Positions 1 through 4,551 of a DNA stretch of 6,876 bases are shown here, piece after piece. The stretch spans positions 1 to 6,876 of the forward strand of contig JAGBGW010000240.1 in the NCBI GenBank assembly GCA_017935825.1. Reading direction: 5' to 3'. Position numbers and translations under genes: made by a program. Origin of the DNA: Clostridia bacterium (GTDB taxonomy: Bacteria > Bacillota > Clostridia > Christensenellales > Maliibacteriaceae). The notes below the pieces were generated by a model. That model worked only from the letters and a program-made list of their open reading frames with translations. It ran no database searches and was not told the DNA's origin. Numbering within the stretch: the stretch's first letter is position 1; each line of letters opens with the position of its first letter.

Positions 1-798
1 GATCTGCCAGAAGGCAACCGCACTTGCCGCCGCCACATTGAGGGAATCCACGCCGTGGGACATGGGAATTTTGACGGTGTAGTCGCAGGAATCGATGGTG
101 GAATCGCGAAGTCCCTCCCCCTCGGTGCCGAGGATCAGTGCAAGACGCGCTTCCTTTGCCAAGGCTTCGTCACGGATGCTCACCGAGCGGTCACAAAGCG
201 CCATGGCGGCAGTGGCAAAGCCCAGTTCTTTCAATTGAGAGACATAGTCCTCGCCCTCGATCAGTGTCCACGGGACCTGGAACACGGTGCCCATGCTGAC
301 ACGGATGGCGCGGCGATACAGAGGGTCGCTGCAGGCGGATGTCAGCAGCACCGCATCGATACAAAGCGCCGCGGCAGAGCGCATGATGGCGCCCACATTG
401 GTGGGGTTGACCACGTCCTCCAGCACGGCGATGCGCGCTGCGTTTTTGCACACAGCTTCCACAGGGGCAAGTGGCTTTCTTTTCATGGCGCAGAGCATAC
501 CACGGGTCAGTTTGAAGCCTGTGATCTGTGTCAGCACGTCAAATTCCGCCGTATAGGCAGGGATATCCCCTACGCGCTGCAAAATCTCCTTACCTTGGGT
601 CTCAATATGCTTTTTCTCCATCAGGATGGACACGGGCTCGTACCCTGCATCCAGCGCACGACCGATGACCAAAGGGCTTTCGGCAATGAACATGGCGTTT
701 TCGGGGTCGTCGCGGTTGACCAGCTGCGCTTCGGAAAGGCGCGCATACACATCCAGCGCAGGATCGTTAAAATCTGTGATCTCAATCAAATTGGGCAT
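1..798 (-). CDS. SpoU/TrmH-family RNA 2'-O-methyltransferase (3' end cut by window edge)
   Basis: The product is an S-adenosylmethionine-dependent 2'-O-methyltransferase of the SPOUT (SpoU/TrmH) superfamily, expected to methylate a ribose in rRNA or tRNA in the cytoplasm. The frame is open from ATG at 798 to base 1, giving 266 residues. All three SpoU motifs are visible: NPTNVGAIMRSA (about residues 131-142, with Asn134 and Arg140), LILGTEGEGL (221-230), and IPMSHGVDSLNVAAASAV (244-261), which forms the knotted cofactor site. Residues 1-110 match the usual N-terminal substrate-binding region. Only a few C-terminal residues should be missing, because motif 3 lies near the end in this family. 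The start is supported by an AAAGG ribosome binding site (810-806), 7 bases upstream. That site overlaps the TAA stop of the patatin gene, so the two are probably translationally coupled. The substrate nucleotide cannot be told; similar proteins are often labelled 23S rRNA methyltransferase. Confidence 0.93.
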   Translation of the reverse strand, partial: MPNLIEITDFNDPALDVYARLSEAQLVNRDDPENAMFIAESPLVIGRALDAGYEPVSILMEKKHIETQGKEILQRVGDIPAYTAEFDVLTQITGFKLTRGMLCAMKRKPLAPVEAVCKNAARIAVLEDVVNPTNVGAIMRSAAALCIDAVLLTSACSDPLYRRAIRVSMGTVFQVPWTLIEGEDYVSQLKELGFATAAMALCDRSVSIRDEALAKEARLALILGTEGEGLRDSTIDSCDYTVKIPMSHGVDSLNVAAASAVAFWQI

Positions 799-808
799 TG
801 TATTACCT

Positions 809-1651
809 TTATTCTGTCAAAAATGTCTTCAAATCTGTAAGGGCACGGAGGGCACTTTGCCGTCCCGTATCGTAAACCTGCTGTACTTTTTCGGGGTTAT
901 GTTCCGTTCTTCCGATGATCAGCGGTGCATCGGGACGGATGACGAAGATCTTCCCCTCTTGTTCAAGGCGCAAAATCTCCTCCACGGTTTCGTTGTAATC
1001 GGAAAACCGCTTCTCCATCACGCGGCAGAATGCAGGGTATTTGCGGTACATCCAAAGTGCAAAGCGCGGAAATTCCTTCTTCTTTCGATAGTGGATGTCG
1101 CGGGTCAGCACCACCACGTTTTTCTCATACCCCATCTTTTGAAACGCGCGGATGGGCAGGCTGTCGGCGCAGCCGCCGTCGAGGTACTTTTTATCCCCCA
1201 CCTGCACGATGCGTGAGACAAAGGGCATGGACGCTGATGCGCGCAGGATGTCGATATCGCGGAACATGTCGTGCAGCTGCAGATATTCCGCCTGTCCCGT
1301 TTCCACATTGGTGACCACGGTATAGAATGCGGCAGGGTTCTTCAAAAAGGCGTCGTTGTCGTAGACGTCCAGCTGCTCGGGCAGTTCGTGATAACAGAAG
1401 TCCACTCCCACCAGGTCGCCTGTTTTGATCAGGCTTCGAAGGCTCATAAAGCGCGGGTCTGCGCAGTACTTCAGGTAATAGCGAATGCTTCTGCCCCTTT
1501 GTCCCGACAAATAGGAACAGCCGTGGATGGCGCCAGCGGACACGCCGATGACACCGTCGAAGGCTATTTCATTTTCCAAAAACACGTCCAGCACGCCTGC
1601 GGTGTAGATGCCGCGCATACCACCGCCTTCCAGAACAAGTCCTGTCTGCAT
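809..1651 (-). CDS. patatin-like phospholipase, YjjU-type
   Basis: This is a predicted serine acyl hydrolase of the patatin family that would cleave acyl esters of phospholipids or related lipids with a Ser-Asp dyad. With ATG at 1651 the protein has 280 residues, normal for bacterial single-domain patatins. The oxyanion-hole glycines are in LEGGGMRG (7-14), the nucleophile elbow is GVSAG (Ser38), and the catalytic Asp is in YLDGG (Asp158). SGQRGRS (49-55), TNVETGQAEY (114-123) and ASASMPF (138-144) are also typical of the YjjU-like subgroup. No signal peptide or transmembrane segment is seen, so the protein is probably cytoplasmic. The frame stays open to 1753, but that extension contains the promoter and shows no patatin homology. 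AAGGA (1667-1663) lies 11 bases before the chosen ATG. It is the first gene of an operon with the downstream RNA methyltransferase. The natural substrate is unknown. Confidence 0.92.
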   Translation of the reverse strand: MQTGLVLEGGGMRGIYTAGVLDVFLENEIAFDGVIGVSAGAIHGCSYLSGQRGRSIRYYLKYCADPRFMSLRSLIKTGDLVGVDFCYHELPEQLDVYDNDAFLKNPAAFYTVVTNVETGQAEYLQLHDMFRDIDILRASASMPFVSRIVQVGDKKYLDGGCADSLPIRAFQKMGYEKNVVVLTRDIHYRKKKEFPRFALWMYRKYPAFCRVMEKRFSDYNETVEEILRLEQEGKIFVIRPDAPLIIGRTEHNPEKVQQVYDTGRQSALRALTDLKTFLTE

Positions 1652-1681
1652 TGCTTCTTCATTCCTTTTCAAGATACATTT

Positions 1682-1710
1682 ATTATACGAAGTTTTCCCC
1701 GTTTCTTCAA
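1682..1710 (-). promoter_or_regulatory. sigma-A-type promoter of the patatin/methyltransferase operon
   Basis: On the minus strand a TTGAAG -35 box (1710-1705) is followed after exactly 17 bases by a perfect TATAAT -10 box (1687-1682). The -10 box lies about 30 bases before the patatin ATG at 1651, leaving room for a short leader with an AAGGA ribosome binding site. It sits downstream of the dehydrogenase terminator, so the patatin operon is transcribed independently. Confidence 0.75.
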
Positions 1711-1762
1711 CGCTATTAATGCGGTTGTATTGTCGCCCGTCCAACAGGTACAAAATGTTTGC

Positions 1763-1800
1763 AAAATAAAAAAGGCATCCTCTCCGAAGAGAAGATGCCC
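1763..1800 (-). terminator. intrinsic terminator of the SDR gene
   Basis: On the minus strand, 11 bases after the dehydrogenase stop, an 11-bp stem (1799-1789 with 1784-1774, one G-T pair) closes a TTCG tetraloop. It is followed directly by TTTTTTATTTT (1773-1763). The plus-strand side lacks a T-tract, so it works in one direction only. Confidence 0.93.
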
Positions 1801-1810
1801 AATTTGGCTT

Positions 1811-2596
1811 TTAGCGAACCATGGTTGCGCCGCCGTTGACGCAGAAGATCTGACCGTTGATGTAACGGGAGCCTTCGGAAGCAAGGAATACCATGATCGG
1901 TGCGCAGTCGCGCTCTGCATCGCCCATCATGCCGTCGATGGGATAACGGCGCTTGAGGCCTTCCAGATGCATCTTCTTCACAGCAGGATCAACGGTCTCC
2001 AGCCACTGGTTGTACATCTCGGTACGGATGGTGGGGTTGACGCAATTGGTGCGTACGTTGCTTTCGATACCCCATTCCATAGCGATGGAGCGGCTCCAGC
2101 CAAGAACTGCGCCCTTGCTTGCTGCATACATTGCGCCGTTGGGCATGCCGGACAGAGCAACGTCGGAAGCATAGTTGATGATGGAACCTTCAACGCCGTT
2201 TGCCTTGAAGATCTTGTATGCTGCCTGGTTGGTGTAGACGGTGCCGTAGACGTTTACGTCCATCAGGAACTCGGTGTTTTCCTTGGTGAAGTTCTCAGCT
2301 GCGTTGTTTGCCTCTACGCCTGCAACGTTTGCAAGGACATCAAGACCGCCGAGGATCTCCATTGCCTTTGCAAAGAATGCATCGACAGCTTCCTTGGAAG
2401 CGATGTTGCAATTGATGTAGGTTGCGTGACCTGCAAAGCCCAGAGAGTTTACAAGTTCTTCCGTTTCCTTACCGCGAGCGTCGTTGGTGCCGCAGAAAAC
2501 GACCTGTGCGCCTTCCTTGACGTAGAGCTTAACGGTTGCTGCGCCGATACCACGGGTACCGCCGGTGACGATGATCTTTTTGTTTTCCAACTGCAT
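1811..2596 (-). CDS. classical short-chain dehydrogenase/reductase (SDR), NAD(P)-dependent
   Basis: This 261-residue classical SDR would interconvert a hydroxyl and a carbonyl group using NAD(H) or NADP(H) in the cytoplasm. The Rossmann motif TGGTRGIG spans residues 11-18. The catalytic tetrad is Asn115, Ser144 (in NYAS), Tyr157 and Lys161 (YAASK). The C-terminal GQIFCVNGG is the usual last strand. Variations include NVAG (90-93) for the common NNAG, Asn64 where Asp is usual, and NPTIRTEM (187-194) where many SDRs have a PG motif. An NPT form is also known in the L-xylulose reductase (DCXR) group. Arg15 with Asn38/Arg41 after strand 2 leans towards NADP(H), but this is a weak guess. An AAAGGA ribosome binding site precedes ATG 2596 by 11 bases. 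The gene is monocistronic, has a strong terminator and is divergent from a TetR gene that may control it. The substrate (sugar, steroid, acyl chain or other) cannot be assigned. Confidence 0.93.
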   Translation of the reverse strand: MQLENKKIIVTGGTRGIGAATVKLYVKEGAQVVFCGTNDARGKETEELVNSLGFAGHATYINCNIASKEAVDAFFAKAMEILGGLDVLANVAGVEANNAAENFTKENTEFLMDVNVYGTVYTNQAAYKIFKANGVEGSIINYASDVALSGMPNGAMYAASKGAVLGWSRSIAMEWGIESNVRTNCVNPTIRTEMYNQWLETVDPAVKKMHLEGLKRRYPIDGMMGDAERDCAPIMVFLASEGSRYINGQIFCVNGGATMVR

Positions 2597-2597
2597 T

Positions 2598-2627
2598 TTG
2601 ATAAAAGTCCTTTCTTTGTGCTATAAT
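2598..2627 (+). promoter_or_regulatory. promoter for the TetR gene, overlapping the SDR translation start region
   Basis: TTGATA (2598-2603) and TATAAT (2622-2627) are separated by 18 bases on the plus strand, a near-consensus sigma-A promoter. Transcription would start near 2634 and give a leader of about 90 bases before the TetR ATG at 2726. The -35 side overlaps the ribosome binding site and leader of the SDR gene on the other strand. I did not find an equally good minus-strand promoter for the SDR gene in this gap. Confidence 0.65.
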
Positions 2628-2637
2628 GTGGACAAAG
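2614..2637. promoter_or_regulatory. candidate operator: 24-bp palindrome over the TetR -10 box
   Basis: CTTTGT (2614-2619) and ACAAAG (2632-2637) form an inverted repeat of 6-bp arms around a 12-base centre. One further matching pair (C2621/G2630) lies inside. The centre contains the TATAAT box, so a bound repressor would block the TetR promoter and could reach the SDR promoter region. Size and position fit a TetR-family operator. Short arms mean chance is possible. Confidence 0.4.
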
Positions 2638-2681
2638 CCTTCATTGACGAGCACATCATAGCAAATTCATCCTAATAAGTA

Positions 2682-2695
2682 AATGGATATCTATT
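2682..2695. promoter_or_regulatory. second candidate operator: 14-bp near-perfect palindrome
   Basis: AATGGATATCTATT is symmetrical except for one mismatched pair (G2685/T2692). It lies in the leader about 30 bases before the TetR start codon. It could be a second regulator half of the divergent control region. Being AT-rich and short, it could also be chance. Confidence 0.3.
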
Positions 2696-2725
2696 GCGTT
2701 GACACAAAACGGGGAAATCTGTTCC

Positions 2726-3262
2726 ATGAAAAACATGACTTACAACGAAACCATGCGCGAAGCCATGGCGGTGGCACTGCTGCAATTGATGAAAAAGAAA
2801 GCATTTGCGCAGATCACCATCAGCGAGATCATCAAACTTGCAGGTGTCAGCCGATCCAGCTTCTACCGCAATTACGCAAGCAAGGAAGAAATACTGTGCC
2901 AATACATCTGCACGCTGTACCGCGAGTTTTTTCAGCAGGAGCATGTGCTGCTTCGCGTGACGGATCGCTCGCAGGTGCTCGCCTTTCTGCTGCCAAGATT
3001 CCGCTTTATCAAGGAGCATCGCGATATTTTCATCACTTTGAGTCAGCACAACATGCTCTACTACTTCTTCCGCCAGATCGAATCCGACCTGATCCCCCTA
3101 TTGTGCGGACAGGATGCGGATATCTCCCCCTACTACCGCGCCATGTTTTCAGGCGCAAGTGCAGGAATCATCTTCCATTGGATCGAGGATGATTTCAAAG
3201 AATCCGAAGAGGAACTTGCAAGATTGTTTATCACATTGCCCGATCGGGTGCAGAAAGATTGA
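2726..3262 (+). CDS. TetR-family transcriptional regulator
   Basis: This is a one-component DNA-binding regulator, usually a repressor released by a small ligand. The product has 178 residues from ATG 2726. The N-terminal TetR domain is clear: an amphipathic first helix (7-25), then the helix-turn-helix ITISEIIKLAGVSRSSFYRNYASKEEI (residues 30-56) with the hallmark AGVSRSSFYRNY. The rest (about 60-178) is helical and would hold the ligand pocket and dimer interface; its ligand class is not recognisable. An in-frame TTG at 2699 would add 9 residues, but ATG 2726 has a GGGGA element (2711-2715) at about 10 bases and starts where TetR proteins normally start. The gene is divergent from the SDR gene and convergent with the URO-D-like gene. 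Local regulation of the SDR gene, and autoregulation through the palindromes upstream, is the simplest inference. Confidence 0.93.
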   Translation: MKNMTYNETMREAMAVALLQLMKKKAFAQITISEIIKLAGVSRSSFYRNYASKEEILCQYICTLYREFFQQEHVLLRVTDRSQVLAFLLPRFRFIKEHRDIFITLSQHNMLYYFFRQIESDLIPLLCGQDADISPYYRAMFSGASAGIIFHWIEDDFKESEEELARLFITLPDRVQKD

Positions 3263-3264
3263 AT

Positions 3265-3315
3265 CAGAAAAAAAACAGACGGTTGAAAACACAACCGTCT
3301 GTTTTCCATTTTTAA
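3265..3315. terminator. bidirectional terminator between TetR and URO-D-like genes
   Basis: A perfect 14-bp stem (3272-3285 with 3292-3305) closes a 6-base loop. On the plus strand the stem ends in TTTT and is followed by CC and ATTTTT, starting 10 bases after the TetR stop. On the minus strand the same hairpin is followed by an unbroken T-run (the A-run 3268-3275 on the plus strand). It can therefore stop transcription from both convergent genes. Confidence 0.88.
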
Positions 3316-3326
3316 TCAATCAAATC

Positions 3327-3425
3327 GTTCCCGAAGGAAACACTTCATGCAGGCAAAGCCTGCGCTTTATGACGTCAGTCGCTTCACTGCGAAGCAACTT
3401 CACTGCGAATTGGACACCAATTCGC
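3327..3425. repeat. cluster of short hairpins with a 16-base tandem repeat
   Basis: The stretch between the URO-D-like stop and the terminator is packed with dyads. They are a 6-bp stem with 3-base loop at 3327-3341; GCAGGC-AAA-GCCTGC at 3349-3363; the palindrome TGACGTCA at 3370-3377; GCTTC/GAAGC at 3381-3395; GAAG-CAA-CTTC at 3391-3401; and GCGAATTGG-ACA-CCAATTCGC at 3405-3425. CTTCACTGCGAA occurs twice (3382-3393 and 3398-3409) with a 16-base period. No open frame of note covers it. It resembles the palindrome-rich intergenic repeats (REP- or MITE-like) of many clostridial genomes, and would lie in the 3' untranslated region of the minus-strand mRNA. Confidence 0.6.
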
Positions 3426-4382
3426 TCAGATTTTTCTTGCTGCTTCCACGACCCAGCGGATGCGCTCGGTGGGCAGGGAGTTATCGATGCTGCAGTCTGC
3501 GCCAAGGATGAAGCCCTGCTTGCCGCCTTCTTCGATCAGGCGGGCGGTTTCCGCTTCGATTTCTTCACGGGTACCGGTGAAAAGAAGGCCGCCAACGCGG
3601 TTGTCAAAGCCGCTCCAAACCGTGGTGCCGAAGTGCTTCTTTGCATCTTCGATATTGTCGATGTCGAACATGCGGGAGAAGCTGATGACGGCTGCATGGT
3701 AGTCGCTCCATGCTTCCAGACGGTTGGGGATCTCTTCCCATGCGCAGAAGTGGATGCAGTTCATGTCGCTCAAGGTATTGGCATATTCAAGCACAGCCTT
3801 GTCGCTGGGTGCCACCCAATCGCGATATTCTTCATAGGTGAAGCGGTTCTGCTCGCCGTTCTGTACGCTGTAGAAAATGCCGTCCACACCGGCTTCGGTA
3901 AGATAACCCTTTACCAGATGCTTTACGTCCTCTGCGATCACGTTCAGTGCATACTTCATTGCCTCGGGATTTTCGCGGATCAGCTTCATCATCATGGGAT
4001 AACCCACCTTCAAACGAAGGTAGCTAAGCGGACAGAACACAAGATGGATGCAGGGCACTTCGCCTTCCAGCAGTTCCACCTGACGCTTTGCACGGGTGAT
4101 CTGGTTGCGGATGAAGGGATGGTCTGCGCCAAGGGGCTCGATCTTGTAAAGGTCGTCTGCGTTTTCGATGCCCTCGAGGATGGGAGCAGCCCAGGTGAAG
4201 TACTTGTCGGCGGACATCTTAAGGAAGTCCACGTCGCTTTCATGGACAAACTTGGTCTGGTACTGGACAAATGCCTCGTCGTCATCCCAAAGCTCTGCAG
4301 GGACGTGCTTCCACATGGAAACCGGCACATGGTCTACAGGCTGACCGTGGAATGCAGCGATAAAACGTTCACGCTTATTCAT
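3426..4382 (-). CDS. URO-D superfamily protein, zinc-dependent methyltransferase-like (not HemE)
   Basis: This 318-residue protein has the TIM-barrel fold family of uroporphyrinogen decarboxylase. It begins with the typical RERFIAAFHGQPVDHVPV (4-21). The HemE RQAGR substrate signature is absent, so haem synthesis is unlikely. It instead carries HFC (His211-X-Cys213) and a distal Cys297 (in LGADCS), the His-X-Cys...Cys zinc site known from MtaA/MtbA-type cobalamin:thiol methyltransferases and other corrinoid-linked members. The inferred role is methyl transfer between a methylated corrinoid protein or cofactor and a thiol or tetrahydrofolate-type acceptor, in the cytoplasm. No corrinoid protein, activase or substrate methyltransferase is adjacent, so the partner is unknown. 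The start is firm: GGAGG (4395-4391) lies 8 bases upstream of ATG 4382. The gene has its own promoter region and ends at a hairpin cluster and shared terminator. Genomic pipelines commonly name such proteins only 'uroporphyrinogen decarboxylase family'. Confidence 0.88.
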   Translation of the reverse strand: MNKRERFIAAFHGQPVDHVPVSMWKHVPAELWDDDEAFVQYQTKFVHESDVDFLKMSADKYFTWAAPILEGIENADDLYKIEPLGADHPFIRNQITRAKRQVELLEGEVPCIHLVFCPLSYLRLKVGYPMMMKLIRENPEAMKYALNVIAEDVKHLVKGYLTEAGVDGIFYSVQNGEQNRFTYEEYRDWVAPSDKAVLEYANTLSDMNCIHFCAWEEIPNRLEAWSDYHAAVISFSRMFDIDNIEDAKKHFGTTVWSGFDNRVGGLLFTGTREEIEAETARLIEEGGKQGFILGADCSIDNSLPTERIRWVVEAARKI

Positions 4383-4401
4383 ACTATTTTCCTCCGTTTG
4401 T

Positions 4402-4419
4402 TCTGTCAGTTTGGACAGA
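4402..4419. promoter_or_regulatory. inverted repeat in the URO-D-like gene leader
   Basis: TCTGTC (4402-4407) and GACAGA (4414-4419) form a 6-bp dyad with a 6-base centre, just upstream of the ribosome binding site. A further TGACAGA (4464-4470) overlaps the putative -35 box, giving three copies of one element across the promoter. This arrangement suggests an operator or an mRNA hairpin; the binding factor is not known. Confidence 0.4.
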
Positions 4420-4439
4420 TTCTGTAAGCTATTGCCTAT

Positions 4440-4469
4440 ACTATATCACACATCGAAGAAAAATGACAG
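4440..4469 (-). promoter_or_regulatory. probable promoter of the URO-D-like gene
   Basis: On the minus strand CTGTCA (4469-4464) and TATAGT (4445-4440) are separated by 18 bases. The -35 box matches 4 of 6 consensus positions and the -10 box 5 of 6. The start of transcription would fall about 50 bases before ATG 4382. It lies between the terminator of the upstream gene and this gene, as expected for an independent unit. Confidence 0.45.
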
Positions 4470-4504
4470 ATGTTTCCGCTTCATAACAAACATGTCATAT
4501 CGTA

Positions 4505-4541
4505 AAACAAAACAAACCCATGGTATCGTCCATGGGTTTGT
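4505..4541 (-). terminator. intrinsic terminator of the triple-alphaCTD protein gene
   Basis: A perfect 12-bp stem (4541-4530 with 4523-4512) closes a 6-base loop and starts 10 bases after the TAA stop at 4552. On the minus strand it is followed by TTTGTTTTACG. The plus-strand side also has AATTTTT, but no plus-strand gene ends here. Confidence 0.85.
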
Positions 4542-4551
4542 AATTTTTGCG

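Noticed and set aside
1652..1753. N-terminal extension of the patatin protein to an in-frame start at 1753
   Set aside because: The extension overlaps a TTGAAG-17-TATAAT promoter, and family members begin right at the GLVLEGGG strand.
1811..2596. Assignment of the SDR as a bile-acid 7-alpha-hydroxysteroid dehydrogenase (BaiA)
   Set aside because: General SDR motifs match, but specific sequence stretches differ and no other bai genes are nearby.
1271..2626. A 451-codon plus-strand open frame crossing the patatin and SDR genes
   Set aside because: It spans two well-supported minus-strand genes plus their promoter and terminator, with no domain of its own. It is a codon-usage shadow.
2699..2725. 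TTG start giving a 9-residue longer TetR protein
   Set aside because: The extra residues do not resemble a TetR N terminus, and ATG 2726 has a purine-rich GGGGA element at a workable distance.
3382..3409. CRISPR-like repeat from two copies of CTTCACTGCGAA
   Set aside because: There are only two 12-base copies in direct 16-base tandem, with no spacer-sized unique sequence and no cas genes.
3426..4382. Annotation as uroporphyrinogen decarboxylase (HemE)
   Set aside because: The RQAGR signature of HemE is absent from the N terminus, whereas the His-X-Cys...Cys zinc site of methyl-transferring relatives is present. There are no haem-synthesis neighbours.
3114..4427. A 437-codon plus-strand open frame opposite the URO-D-like gene
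   Set aside because: It starts inside the TetR gene in another frame and crosses the bidirectional terminator and hairpin cluster.
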